From assembly GCA_037976565.1 (NCBI GenBank), contig CP137682.1, positions 18,754,751-18,818,750 of the forward strand: 64,000 bases of DNA, given 5' to 3'. The first letter of the stretch is position 1. Each line of letters starts with the position of its first letter. Made by a program: the position numbers and the translations under genes. Below the pieces are notes generated by a model. The model searched no databases. It was not told the origin of the DNA and was given only the letters and a program-made list of their open reading frames with translations. Origin of the DNA: Mesocentrotus franciscanus (Eukaryota > Echinodermata > Echinoidea > Camarodonta > Strongylocentrotidae). Below, in pieces: positions 38,071-62,550 of the stretch.

Positions 38071-38784
38071 TTTACCTCCTCTTCTTCTTCTTCTTTTCTT
38101 TCGTACTCGGAGGTAATTTGTTTCTTCTTTTATGTTTCTTAAATTTGATACGACTTTACAGTTAAGCCGCCTACTGAATAATCAGACTTTATAATATTAC
38201 TATTCGCAGGACCCTGATATAGGCTCCTCATATTTTACTTTGTCATAATTATTGTCTGCCATAACTACACTTCTCTCGAAACACCTTGCTATTTATCGTA
38301 CATCAAACTTAATTTAAGTGTTCTACGCGTCTTGTCCGTTTTGTTCTGTTACTCTACAGTTTGTATGAATCTGAATTGTTGTTTCATGTAAATGTGGAAT
38401 AAATACACTTCATCTTCAATTATCCCAATTGGCCAGTCGGTTGGCGGTGTGACTGCCTGACTGGGGTATTGTATTGAGAATGTCATCACCGTCATGCTTG
38501 CGGAAACCATAAAATATAGAAAATATAATTTAAAAAAAAGTATATTTATAACACATTTTAGATTATATTATAACCTATAAAGGAATCAATATATTTTGGC
38601 TCATCAGCACTTCATTTTCTATTGGGCAGGCCAACTTGTATTTTATTATTCTGATGGCAATCTTAATAGTAGGCCCCTCATGCATGTGTAATTATAATAG
38701 TTCAGGGTGCTTCAGGGTGCTTCTACGGTAAATGCATTTTTGGCTGATTAGTGAGTGAGTCAGCAATATCTGTCCATTGAATAT

Positions 38785-39166
38785 AAAGTAGAGTTCTGCT
38801 CATGCGATTGCATTGTCAAAGAAACGGTGTGGAATCGATCAGAAAAGGTTGATCATCTAGCATATAAGTATTGGTGTGTACTGCAAGGTTCTGGAATCAT
38901 CAAAATGATAAGAAATTTGGCCCAGTCTTGGTAAAGTTACAAGCACTGTACACAGAAAGATGTATATGGGACTACACAAACAAGTGGCATACAAATCCGT
39001 CCCAATTTTTTATGCTGTTACATGCCATATTTATAATATTAAGGCATTTGAAGAGCCATGCTTTACAGGGAATATTTTTTTATTTGATGTTCTTCCACAC
39101 TTGCATGATAACAATGATAACGCTCACAAATTATTTTTCACCTCTTCCCAGAACTCAACCTTCTCT
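38785..39166 (+). mobile_element. TTAA-flanked MITE, family 2, copy 1
   Basis: The right end ...CAGAACTCAACCTTCTCT is followed by TTAA (39167-39170); the left end 'aagtagagttctgc' has a decayed flank. The body is the reverse complement of 43900-44285. The gene C counterpart near 24080 lacks it. Confidence 0.7.
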
Positions 39167-40342
39167 TTAAACCATGGTCCATGATTAAAACTGTAAAAAC
39201 TCCATTATCTCTTTCAAGCCGAGGAGGTCATAGCAATATACAAACAACACCCACTAGCCAGAGACGGCAATTTCTTGTCATACCTGGGTGAGAAAGGGGT
39301 GGGGTGGGGTGGCGTGGTGACCAAACGGGACAACATTTCTGATTGTGCATGAACTTGAGACGATTGTTTAGTGTTTAGTATTCTTGTAACACCCCTATAA
39401 AACTCTTAGTTCCAGGTTGGGTTTTTTGTTCGACATTTTCAACAAATTGTGAACGATGCTGACATCTAATAATATAACGCCAGGGCACCTTTAGGCCTAC
39501 TCATTAAATAAATAAATGATATGGTTTACGTTTCTGAAAAAAGAAATTAAACCTTCTCCCAGTTATCCTCTTGCGAGAAACATAACTTAATCCCAATAGA
39601 CCTATATTACTTAATAAAGCAGTCTCTTTCTGTTTCACAATGATACCAGATTTGTGAATATTGTAAATTTCGTGAAAGTGTGCCGTGATAAATGCTCCCA
39701 TACCCTTCTCATGATCAGACTATACATACTTTTAAAAAGACAAGGCACAGCACAAAAGGATGGACCATGAGCCTAGGTTTCGCGAGGCGGCACGTCATCA
39801 TATTACTTAACCCATCCCCTACTAAAACCGGGTGGTCCCTGCATTAAGTCTATGGGAATGAGATAATTCATTAGTTAACGGGTTAAAATCGTCATTAGCT
39901 ATACCCTCATAAGATTGACAATGTACAGGTAACACAATTCAAGAAACAGTTTTAATTTTGACAGTACTTAAATATTTGTTACATGTAATGCGGTAGCATG
40001 CGATCGATGTGAGATTTATTTCATATTTAGTCACGTTCCCCGGATATCAGATTTTGTAAAATACTTTTATAAGATTCAAACATATGATTTGTGTACCTGT
40101 AAGTGCTCTATTTTTTTTTTTACTGCCATTTCTCATCGACGACATTCTTTATATCTATCGAAGTATAAGTGGGTGAGGTAATGATTTGTTGTACATCATG
40201 ATTATAATTATGCCTAGAGCATGAGGTAGTGTTTGATATTTACTTTCCCTCTCAAATACTATGTGCAATAATTTTTTTGTAAGGAGAGGGTGAGAGAGTG
40301 AGGAGGGAGAAATGAAGAGAGGTGGGTAAAAGAGAGGAAAGG

Positions 40343-40383
<41 letters not shown>

Positions 40384-40510
40384 TAGGGACAGAGTGACAG
40401 AAAGAAAGAGTCGGGGGCTAAGATAATGACAATTTTTATTTTATTTTACACCCACCCTCACAATCACACACAAACGCACACGCACACACACACACACACC
40501 CACATACCCA

Positions 40511-41094
40511 CACACACATGTATATGGGGATTATCCACTTTAAAAATAAAAAAATTGTATTGTGACAAACTCACTTCGTTCAGCAAACAAAAGGTCAATG
40601 CTATGAAATCCACGATTCCTTAATAATTTATGATCTATGTTAATTTGTGCAAATAATAATTCTTTAAACAATTTCCCATTGATATAGAAAAGAACAATAC
40701 TGCATCCACTGATTGGGATAATGTGATTTATACAATAATAATTACTAATATACATCTCGCCACTGAATTCAAGTCACTCCATGACTTGTAACATTGATTA
40801 CCAGTTGATATCAACAGCAAATATCGTTTGTTTGTTGTTGTTCTTCTTGAGCTGAGATTGAACATGTTTTAATGAGTGTAAGGGTGCGTTAAAATTATTT
40901 CCCCCGTCGTTTATAAAGGACATCGTACTCTCAACTAAACTCCTATGATGCCATGGAACGCGTTGAGGGTAGCGTGGTTTGATGAATTGCCGCTCTCCTC
41001 GATTTGAGATGAAATTTTGTTCGCATGGCTACATTTAATAAAATAACTCTACGCATGGATAACATACATTCAGGCGGAGACCACAGAGATCCTA
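40511..41094. other. Intergenic, nothing recognised
   Basis: Ordinary AT-rich DNA after the (CA)n run at 40455-40517, with no coding or repeat signature beyond that. Confidence 0.5.
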
Positions 41095-41426
41095 TAATAG
41101 GGACTTTTAGATTTTACACGACGAGAACGTGGACTGCCACGGTGACATCTTTTTAAGGTAATGTGACGTCCTTTGAAGGCACTACCGGGCACGGGCCAGT
41201 GCTTTGAAAGAATAGAGGCTTTTCGTTTGTGTGGACGAGAACGTGGACTGCCGCGTGTGACAATTAAGGCACTGGGCCGTGCCCGGCAGTGCCTTAAGAG
41301 GACGTCACATAACCTTAAAAGGATGTCACACGTGGCGGCCCACGTTCTCGTCCACACAAACGAAAAGCCCCTAATGGCACACGTGGCAGTCCACGTTCTC
41401 GTCGTGTAAATCTAAAAGTCCCTAAT
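41095..41426. mobile_element. Nested foldback element, 332 bp, GC-richer than its flanks
   Basis: The outer arms 'ggacttttagat' / 'atctaaaagtcc' and 'acgacgagaacgtggactgc' (complement 'gcagtccacgttctcgtcgt') enclose a second inverted pair, 'cttttcgtttgtgtggacga' / 'tcgtccacacaaacgaaaag'. A third pair, 'gcactgggccgtgcccgg', lies further in. The GAGAACGTGG motif occurs four times, twice per strand. It could fold into a multi-arm cruciform. There is no coding capacity. Confidence 0.65.
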
Positions 41427-42200
41427 GTGGGATCTCAATGACTGCGACGCACACGCACACACGCACATACCGGTTCAAAGAGCACACAAGACTGGGCAAC
41501 GTTTTACGAAACCGCCGTAAGTACAAGTTCACCGACATCTCATTGAAACGCGTGTTAATTAAAGTACAGACGTTTCAATGGTATGTCGGATGTTGGTTAA
41601 CTTGTTCTAATGACGGTTCCGTGATAGGCTGCCCGGAGATCCAATTGTAGAATTGCGTAAAAGATCAACACAAAGACGAGTTATAAAGCCGATAGATTTA
41701 TTCCGTTCAATAAATAGTTAATTACATGGTTAGTGTAAAATAAAGAATGGTAGGTCTTTTATTTATCCACAAATGCACATTATCTTGAATTTCCTTTCTT
41801 TATGATGGTGTTCAATATCGATGATCGAAAATAGTAAGCGCCACCTCATGCCAATTTCTCATTATTTTCGTCTGGAAGCTACGTATGAGAAGTATTTTAC
41901 TGTGAAAAATAAAATATATCAAACAATTACGCATTTCCCTATTTAATTAGAAATTTAAAAAATGACCCGAGCATTCCAAATCGGTTTGAGTGGTACCTAT
42001 AGAATAGGCCTATTTAACTTTGGTCAATGATACAATAACGAGCCTTTGAGCCACATTTTGGGGGCGTCTGACGGGCCCAAGCAGCATTGGCCATCCAGTG
42101 CTTTTTGGCATTCATGTATTTAGTTACAATTAATTTCAAGGTGCATGCGGAATTATTAGATGTATAAAGCTAAATCATTAACAGGTAACTTGGTTTTCTA
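41427..42200. other. Intergenic region 3' of gene E
   Basis: It starts with a short CA-rich run. No gene was recognised before the E-related 3' flank begins near 42200. Confidence 0.5.
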
Positions 42201-42806
42201 CAAATTCGATAAAGTCAACGTTTAAGTAGTATTTGTAGTTCTTCGCTTTTCTGAGGTACTGTATATTCGTAATCACAAAGACATTACTAAATATACTGTC
42301 ATTGAGTTGTCCTGGAGGTATAGGAAATGTATTGATACATTTATTTATTATTTTAGGTATCTTATTTTAATATGTTTACTTGCGGGGTTTTTGTATTGAG
42401 GATATATAATCCTTGAAATAACTTTGTATACATTCATGATACATATGGTTACAATAATTTACATCTTTGTTTCTTCATTAAATCAAATCACATGACTGTG
42501 CCACATGAACAAATAATGACTATTAGGATTATTTTGCAGATCAGAACAAGTTTTGTCCAGGGAGTATATTTTCTGTTTTCGGATAATAACGACAATAATC
42601 AACATAGGTGCATATGCAATATTGTAATGGCATGCTAGATGATAGGCGGAAATCGTTAGCAATAATTTGTTGATAACTGATTACATACTCCCCTTTAGGT
42701 ATTTGAAAATACAATGTCCTGTTAACATTGTTCGCTCCGTAAAACAGAGAGGTAAATACTGGGTCCGTTTTCTTCTATCGCTGGTGATCAATATGACGGA
42801 ATGAAG
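42200..42806 (-). other. 3' UTR and flank of gene E
   Basis: It aligns with the 3' flanks of genes B and D. A minus-strand AATAAA candidate is at 42345-42340, about 460 bases after the stop. Confidence 0.6.
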
Positions 42807-46072
<3,266 letters not shown>

Positions 46073-46365
46073 TTAATCTCACAAGAAAATGAAATGACTT
46101 GATGAAAATTAGATGATAATAGACAATGATGGTTATCTATAGAGAATGAGGGAGCGAATGTTAACGAGTCTTTGCCGACAAATAGTTGCATGGAATATTC
46201 CCTTCCATTTGCTTTACCCACTAAAGGAAAGCATCTGGAGTTGGTATGCAAATTTGCTGGGATCAACTCAAATTTCTCATTTGTAGATAATAGCAGCAAC
46301 GGAAATCGAATTCACATCTGGCGTGCAATTTGAGGCGATCCCACATGGCCTTGGCATGGAATCGA

Positions 46366-46401
46366 CCAATAGCAACTGAAATCGTGAAGTTCTTGGCCAA
46401 T
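46366..46401. promoter_or_regulatory. Two CCAAT boxes upstream of gene E
   Basis: CCAAT at 46366-46370 and 46397-46401 (ATTGG on the transcribed orientation), 315-350 bases upstream of the start codon. The first is conserved at 48312-48316 upstream of the orphan exon. Both lie in the block missing from gene D. Confidence 0.45.
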
Positions 46402-46449
46402 GTTATGCTGCTTTTGTTGTCGCGATAGTCTCATTGGGGTAGAATCGCC

Positions 46450-46463
46450 GTTACTATGGAGAC
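46450..46463. promoter_or_regulatory. X-box (RFX site) upstream of gene E
   Basis: GTTACTATGGAGAC matches the RFX consensus RYYNYY-N(1-3)-RRNRAC exactly, about 400 bases upstream of the start codon. RFX factors are established activators of ciliary genes. The aligned site upstream of the orphan exon is at 48400-48413. Confidence 0.55.
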
Positions 46464-46523
46464 AGCGATGTGGAATGAGTTAATAAAGTGCGAACCTCGT
46501 TAGTCTATGGGTTTGTTTGCCAC

Positions 46524-46537
46524 GTTGCTATGGTGAT
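46524..46537. promoter_or_regulatory. Second X-box-like site upstream of gene E
   Basis: GTTGCTATGGTGAT, identical to the site at 36366-36379 upstream of gene D. Confidence 0.4.
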
Positions 46538-47937
46538 GAAACGATCGTATATAACTCCGGGACCTTGGTTAGTTTTAAAGGGCAATCCAACCTTTGTAAT
46601 TATTCCATTTGTATGGAAGCTGAAATATAAGAGAAACGGAATGGCGAAAGTTTGAAATAAATCGAACCAATTATAATGACGCTATGAATGTTTAAAATAG
46701 GACATCTCTAAAGCTATGCGAATCTCAAATTGGCATTTTTTTTTCGTCACTGGATTGTGACTGTGACGTAGTCACATACAACTCTCCCGTTTGTCGTGTG
46801 CAAAAGTATTACAAATTTTGTTTTGCTATATACTAAGCGCCTTTTCCCTTGTGGCATTACACAAAGTATGATATGGATAGCTTACCATTAAAGGTTTTCT
46901 TTAGTCCCCCCCCCCAAAAAAAAAGAAAAGAACAGAAACTATGAACAGAAAGGTTATGCAATATGTTATTGTAATTTTTACTGTACTTAGTTTTTTTTTC
47001 CTAGTGTTTGCTATAGAAAATGTAAATCTAAGGCAAAATCAACAGCCTCGTTCATCACCTTTTTAAATCTGCGAACATTACAAAGACGTACATGTATTCG
47101 AAAACATGATTTGTAAGGGGCATACCACAGGCTATTGAAATTGAAATTTCTCTTTGGGCTGATTTCTCGAAAGTTTTGGTGATCGTGTTATGAAATTTTT
47201 TAAAAATAATAATTGGCATAAAAAACGCACATTCATGCCGGGGAAGCGTATCTATAGCAAGGAGATATTGGGCGAGCCTTTAAAACTCCTTGATTTGAGA
47301 AAATCACACGTTAGTACTCGCGTTCTTCACCAGCAGCGAGAATACAAAAATAATCGTCTTTATGTATACTATTGCTAATAGGTTTGTACGCAATGATTGT
47401 TAATTGGTACATTCATGGTGCATTAGCAAGAACAAGGGGCTTTTTTCTCGAAGCCGTCATAATTCTAATTAACACGCAGTTTTATGGGGTGTCCAAGAAG
47501 TTAGACAAGACGATTTCAAAAAACTAACCTCAGGCAGATGAGTAGTAACACATATAGGAGGAACAATTCAAGTTGAATTGAGAGTTAATAATCAAGAAAG
47601 TTATGTGAACGATACCATAGTAAATTCACATCCTCACTAAAAATAGATTAAATTTGTATTCATTTAATGCGGAAGAGTGCAAATTCACTCTTTTATGAGT
47701 TATGTTGGGGATCACTGCGTTTCGGAGTTGACTTGTCTTCAAATAATTGAGGGATCCGCTCCATACGGTTTGAATCTCACTTAATTAAGACAATGGATTC
47801 CACTATTTCGAGCGTAGATTTCCATTCTTCAGTGTAAGGGGATCCCCTAATATGATTCCTAAAAGAGTGAATTCAACTCCTGTATACTGATAAAGAGTAA
47901 GAATAAATATTTGCCATAATCTTTTCTTCTATCTCAC

Positions 47938-47994
47938 CTTTGCTCCGATCTGGTTACCACACTGACCTGCCTGAAGATGAACAATCTCGCGCAT
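47938..47994 (-). CDS. Orphan/alternative first exon of beta-tubulin (19 codons)
   Basis: Start codon at 47994 and a 57-nt open exon encoding [19 protein letters not shown], ending in AAG followed by a gtgagat donor. Its upstream DNA aligns with the promoters of D and E, but its downstream intron sequence does not. The next exon 2 on this strand is that of gene E (44770), with a complete exon 1 in between. It could be an alternative first exon of E, used with skipping of the proximal one, or the surviving 5' end of a gene whose other exons were lost. The intact coding sequence and donor favour continued use or recent loss. Confidence 0.7.
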
Positions 47995-48399
47995 AGTGAT
48001 AGACTTGGTGCGATTTAAACTCACAAGAAGAAATAAGATGACTCGATGATTTGCAGCACCTTAACCCGTGTGGTTGTCTAACGAGCTGGAGACGGAGAAT
48101 AGAAGAAGCCGTCCTTCTTCACATCCTCTTGTCCAGGACGACATCGAAGCATTTGTAGATATTTTCTTATTTATTTAGGTATGCAAAGTTTTAGGGATCA
48201 ACTAGTAATAATCATTTGTTCATAACGCTGGTTACTGGAGATAGAAGAGGAAGTCGTTTATTTTGTACGCGGAGTTTGAGACCATCCCGCTAGGTGCTGG
48301 CATGCCATTGACCAATGGCTCTTGGTCAACTCCAAGTTCGTGGTCACTTTTACCTTGGAATTTTTTCCTCCATAATGGACAGAGGGTGATATCGTTGCC

Positions 48400-48413
48400 G
48401 TAACCATGGAGAC
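48400..48413. promoter_or_regulatory. X-box upstream of the orphan exon
   Basis: GTAACCATGGAGAC, aligned with the gene E X-box, is about 405 bases upstream of the orphan start codon. A second copy of the weaker motif is at 48480-48493. Confidence 0.5.
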
Positions 48414-48529
48414 TTAAAGCTAGTATGACCATCGGCAAATGAAGCGTGTACCTCGTTAAGTTTACGGAGTAGAATCCATGTTGTCATGGTGATAGAATGT
48501 ATACAACAACTGGACGTTGTCTTGAGTGC

Positions 48530-50250
48530 AAATCCCATATCATACATGACCAGCTCCTTTTTCTTCATCTTGTAAAAGCTGCTCGCAAACGATATTTCAA
48601 ATAAAAGAAAAACAATACACTCATAGGTTGGTTGTTTGGTTGGTTTTATTTTCCGTAAACAAACATATATGCATACATACGAACATTCAGAATCATTATC
48701 AAATGGCTTTGTTCATCCTAGAGGTCCAAAAAAGAAAGAAAGAAAGAATTTAACATACATGAATATAACACAAAATATGAAATAATCGTCGTATACAAAA
48801 ATATCACAAAATATATTGTAAGACCCTATGCAATGAAAACAATAAATAAAATCCACCCTCCGTAACCCTTCCTACCCGATTATACTCATGACAGCGCTGT
48901 AGTGAGAATCTTTTATATAATTATCCTAATATACTGTTTAATATGAAAAGGGTAGAAAGGGAATTTGAAGAAGAAAAAAATGTTGGTTATACTATAGTCT
49001 CTTGATTATACACTTTTATCAAAATTACCACGAGTCAGATAGTTTTCCTTCCGTTCATAAAATTCAATGAATTTTAGCGGGAAGAAAAAAATGCACGCTT
49101 TCATCGCTCCGCTGTGGCAAAGAGTTAAAACTTGACACAGTGCAAACACACCGAGGTTCATACGTTCCTACCTGGGAAATTTATATCTTGGCCAGAACAT
49201 TGGCGATCCAGTATACACAAAAGGTCACGAATTATCACATAGTATAACGGTTTTCCTTTCTGTCTGTCTGTCGTACAGGCTAAACATTTCCTAACTCAAT
49301 TTTATCGAACAAGAGTGCGGGAGACATCTCTTCATTATCTACATTTCATGGAGCAATTTGGGTTGGTTTTTCTTTCTGCAGTGGAGCTCAATTCATTAGG
49401 CGTTATAAATTATGTTACGCATCACAACCTCCAAGAGGAATGCCTATTGTCTGACTTAGAGTGTACCCTCCGTATCCATGGAAACGGGAATTCGCTTGAT
49501 ATCTGGTCTATATTGATGCCTGTAATACGGCCTTGATGTCCTTTCAGCAATCAAATAATCAATTAACGGCATGACAACCACGAGCTGATGATCTATCAAT
49601 TAATGCAACCAAGCCAATATCAAATCCTCTGCTTAATTTGTAAACTAGACATACAATAATACAACGGCTTCTGGCGCTATAATCGTACTATATTTTTTTC
49701 TTCAGATAACATCTTAATGAGAAATGAAATATGGGATCACAAGATTTGAAAATAAATACAATAGCCTCATACAGTATACATGTAAAGCAAGTAATACATT
49801 ACAGTGAAGTAAACAAAACATGTGCCACCTTGACTCTTTACTTTGTTAGCATATATAATATTGTATCACACACACAGTGCATATACACACACAAACACAC
49901 ACACACACACACACACATGCACATATATTTAAACCCATATGGTAACTGAAAAAACACTTTGAATACATCCTTAATAATATAAAATATTGCACATAAATGT
50001 ATATATAAATATACTAAAATAAAAGACAACAAAAATAAAATAAAATTGCTCTATGATAAATATCATATTTGATCACTTTATATCCCATCCCCAAACCCCT
50101 CCCTTACGCACCATAACACACCTATACTGGCTGTAGTCCCACAGGTCGGGAAAATTAAGGAGAAATAAAGATTAAAATAAATAATATCGTAGGGATCGAT
50201 ATCAAACCTGTGTTTACCAGTGAAGGGTGTTTGTTCTAAATCCATTAAAG
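48530..50250. other. ~1.7-kb insertion splitting the orphan-exon promoter
   Basis: Homology with the gene D/E upstream regions stops between about 48530 and 48620 and resumes near 50250 ('aatccaaccc.tgtaat'). The insert is AT-rich, has a (CA)n run near 49885-49918 and shows no recognisable transposon protein. Its ends were not resolved. Confidence 0.5.
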
Positions 50251-50620
50251 AAGAATCCAACCCGTGTAATACGTTCATTTGAAGGAACGCATTAAAATGA
50301 GATAAAATAATGGCGAATTTTGAAATAAATCAGACCAATAATAAGAAAGCTATGAATGTTTGAGAGATCACTACGTATGTGCGAATTTCAAATTGGCAGT
50401 TTGGATTGTGACAGTCGCGGATAACTCCCGCTTGTGTAAAAAAAAAACTAATAATCTGTCTTTATCCTATCTAAGCGCCTTCTCCCTTGGGGTACTACTC
50501 AAACTATATCATGGATAGCATATCTTAATAGGTCCTCTAAACAGAAAAGGCCCTCCTACGTCACACATTTTTGAAAAATATTTTGTTATAGTCATTTTGG
50601 TTGTAGGAACAAATGGGAAA
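50250..50620 (-). repeat. Distal continuation of the D/E-type upstream region
   Basis: It contains 'gctatgaatgttt', 'caaattggca' and 'gcgccttctcccttgggg' in the same order as 36430-36750 and 46580-46900. Confidence 0.65.
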
Positions 50621-50830
50621 GTTGTCCGCCACTACATTACAGAGACGTTACCAATTCAGCCAATTTGAAGAGCCCATACCTATAGAGATTACAATTTTCA
50701 GAAATTCATAACTTTCTCACTTTTTGTCCAATTTCATTCAAACTTTTACCAGTATGCTTCTCTGATTTTCTGCTTTCGTCTAGAGTAGTTTGCTGTCAAG
50801 ATTGGATATCCCTTAAAACCATTTTGTATA
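50600..50830. repeat. Diverged dispersed repeat, copy 1
   Basis: 'gttgtccgccactacat.ac' and 'ctctgattttctg...agtagtttg' are matched by 'gttgtctgacactacat.ac' and 'ctccgattttctg...agtagtttg' at 52345-52530. The identity is unknown. Confidence 0.5.
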
Positions 50831-51547
50831 CTTATTCTTAATTGTTATAGATTGATAACCCTTTTATGTATATTCAACTATCCAGTACAGCTTAAAATCA
50901 GTAGATATCAACAGCTGATTACCTGTTTCTGCTAATTCAATATTTCTCATATGAAAAAAGACAATCATCATATTTCTCGTGCTTGTTTGCAGTAATATGA
51001 TAATTGTGTGGTGAAATTCAACCTCTGTTCCGGTCTGTGATTGAGATATAAACTGAACATGCTGAAAATAAACATTCACTTCAAATGCAATCAACTGGTA
51101 AATAGAACAATGAACATTTCTAGCATACTACTGCTTCAACGATTTTATTATAACACTCTGAACGTGGAACATGATTGCTATAAAACATGGCACTTGTACT
51201 CTGAGAAGAACGTACACATACAAGTAATGGCGGCTGTGAGCAGCTATGATAGATATTTATTATTGATATCTAGTATTCAGATATTTTAGAGTAAATTATA
51301 AATATCATTTTTGTAAAGGCACCTCGTGGATCTAGACCCAAATGAGAAATTTATTGAGCACGTCCGAAAATTGTATTCTCGCTCGAGGTAGCCCCAATAT
51401 CCGTGTATTTTAATTTGATGGCGTCATGGGGCTGTATAGATAACACTTCCCTGCAAGAACTTTTATTATCATTATTACGTGACATGAAAATACCAGGAAT
51501 ATCCAGGAATTTTAGTCGAGTAGTAACCATCAAAGTGTACGGGTAAT

Positions 51548-51979
51548 CAGTGGCGTAGCGTTGATTCAGGCTTTGAGGGAGCGCAGACGTCATTGTGTGT
51601 TTGTGTGTGTGGGGGGTCCATCTGTGATAACAGGTGTATGAAATGCCAATTTTCGTTTTCATTTCCAAACATAAAATAAAACAATATAACATGATGCCAT
51701 GATGACATGTGCAGGGCATGGTTGATAATCATAAAAAAATAATCAAAATTAGAATGAATAAATGTGCAACATGACTTGGATCATAAAGAACTGACAATTA
51801 TGTAAAGTGTTTCATAATGTACAAGAAATTGCATAATTGGATAGGCCTATTCGTTTTATTTCCGCTCTTTTTTTTTTCTTTTTTTTTTGGGGTGTTCTTT
51901 TGTCTTCTTCAAATTCTTTTCGCCATGTAATGGGTGGGGGGGGGCACGTTTCCCCGTCTCCCCGGTTGCTACGCCAAAG
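51548..51979. mobile_element. hAT-like non-autonomous element, 432 bp
   Basis: It starts CAGTGGCGTAGCG and ends GTTGCTACGCCAAAG, inverted ends with the CAGNGGCG form typical of hAT termini. The interior carries G-runs ('gggggggggcacg'). The target duplication is not preserved. Confidence 0.5.
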
Positions 51980-52344
51980 AGGAACCTGTCCAAGTGTTAT
52001 TGTGTTCCAGTGTTGTTTTGCAGGAAGTACAATTTTAGTAGGTATTCAACCGGATATAGACATAATATGAAGAATTGATTAAATTATAATTGTAACAATG
52101 AGATGAATTGGGTGAAGTGATAAGATAGTATGAGCTTTCAGCGAATCTTAAATCGTTCATGAATTATGGACCACTCTCATATACACTGAAATACATCATA
52201 AAAGTCCGATTCTGTTTTAATTTTGGACTCTACTTGGCTATGAATATAACATGTTGTTATAGTTCTTCCAATATATATATCTACTTCTCCGTCATAAATT
52301 TAATAAAATATGATTTTAGTAATTTTGTCTGGATGAATAAATCC

Positions 52345-52530
52345 TGAAGTTGTCTGACACTACATCACGGAAGCACTTTGACACTCTCTCTCTTCATATA
52401 ATAACTTTCCTAATATCCATCCGACGTCTTGGAAATATTGACCCATTTCTCCGATTTTCTGTTTGCCTTTAAAGTAGTTTGATGTTAAATTGGGATCGTC
52501 CCTTATGAAAATAATGATTTAACGATACTG
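52345..52530. repeat. Diverged dispersed repeat, copy 2
   Basis: Partner of 50600-50830, same orientation. Confidence 0.5.
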
Positions 52531-52678
52531 CTACGTGAAGTCTGGATGTTATTTTTTTTTACTAACATGAATTATAAAAAACGTGTGAGTTTAGCCATGA
52601 ATTGATTTTTTCCCCTTTACAATAGACTACTCTCGTGGTGTTGGGACAAAACGAGTCACGCCCCCAATACTAACTATT

Positions 52679-52742
52679 TTTCTCCCTCTCTCTCCCTTTC
52701 TCTCCCCAGATTTCTCCCTCTCTCTCCCTTTCTCTCCCCAGA
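52679..52742. repeat. 32-bp pyrimidine tandem repeat upstream of gene F
   Basis: Two perfect units starting 'tttctccctctctctccctt' at 52679 and 52711, followed by a partial third. They lie 220-280 bases before the gene F start codon, so they may act as a GAGA-type promoter element (inference). Confidence 0.7.
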
Positions 52743-52959
52743 TTTCTCTTCTCCCACGCCTGGCATACCCTAGACTGTGTGTACCATATGCTTTTCACAC
52801 TTAATTAAACAAAAACTAACAGAAGTATTTAATACATGTATTAATAACCGGGAAGTATAATATCATACCACTTTTAGTTTGTGTATGTGGCTAGACGAGC
52901 ACAGCAATTAGGCTCATCCAGACTTTTGCTCTACCGGGAAACAGAATTTTCAAGACAAC

Positions 52960-61634
<8,675 letters not shown>

Positions 61635-61796
61635 GATGCCTCGTAAACCTCTCTGAAGTCTACTTAACTAGACTCATAACTGGGAATGATTGATAGGAAC
61701 ATCATAATTGTAGATCTTGTCAGTTATTTAACAGGGTATGTTGATTAAAAAATGGATTTCTCAAATGATATGCAGCCATTCTGTCCCTGACATCTG

Positions 61797-61829
<33 letters not shown>

Positions 61830-61960
61830 CCCCTCTCCCTTAATATGTCTCTCTCTCTTTCTCTCAATGTCTGTCTGTCTGTCTGTCTGTCTCTGTCTGT
61901 CTGTCTCTCTCTCCGTGTCCCTCTGTGTATCCCTCTCTTTCTCATCCTCCCTCTCAGACA
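61797..61960. repeat. Pyrimidine microsatellite (CT)n/(CTGT)n
   Basis: Runs of CT and CTGT with CCCTCT interruptions downstream of gene F. Open frames across it are low-complexity artefacts. Confidence 0.9.
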
Positions 61961-62299
61961 GATCTCCCCCACATTCTCTATTTCACCTTCCTTCCTTTTA
62001 CTCCGAACGATGTGAGTTTTCTTTTGAGCCACCCAAAGTAGTTCTACCATTCTTTTTTAATCTGCCCTCTGTTCTCTTTCTGCTCCTCTCCTTCTCAACC
62101 TTGATTCTTCTTCTTTTTCTCTCACTGGACCATTTCCTTCCTCCGCCATTTTGGTACAACTGTATTTCTTTTTCGCTCGTTCAAGTTCTCAGGGTATCTG
62201 TCAGCAGAAATCTGCAGGTTCTTTTGTTCTTTGAGGTCAGGGTTTAAGAGCTAAAATTAGAAATGTCATTATGCACCATCTGCAATTAAAGCTGAGTGA

Positions 62300-62550
62300 T
62301 TTCAGTTATTTAATTTAATAATAATAATAATATATTACATCTATAAAGCGCTTTATAATACAATGTTTCTAAGCGCTTAACAAAAATACAAAGTAATGTT
62401 AACCTACAAATTACAACAATATAATACATGATACATAATTCTAATAAGAAATTCTTCATAAAAATCGATACAATAATAACACTTAATATTTACATAACGC
62501 TTTATAATTTAACAAACAAAATATGATTATATTACATATTGAACAGATAA
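62300..62550. repeat. Dispersed repeat with AAGCGCTTTATAA motif, two pieces
   Basis: (AAT)n followed by 'acatctataaagcgctttat' at about 62318 and a second '(AAT)..acataacgctttataattt' at about 62472. Related motifs occur near 18421 and 19965. Confidence 0.5.

Noticed and set aside
61738..62247. Open frame after gene F rich in serine and leucine
   Set aside because: It is driven by CT and CTGT microsatellites, with no conserved domain.
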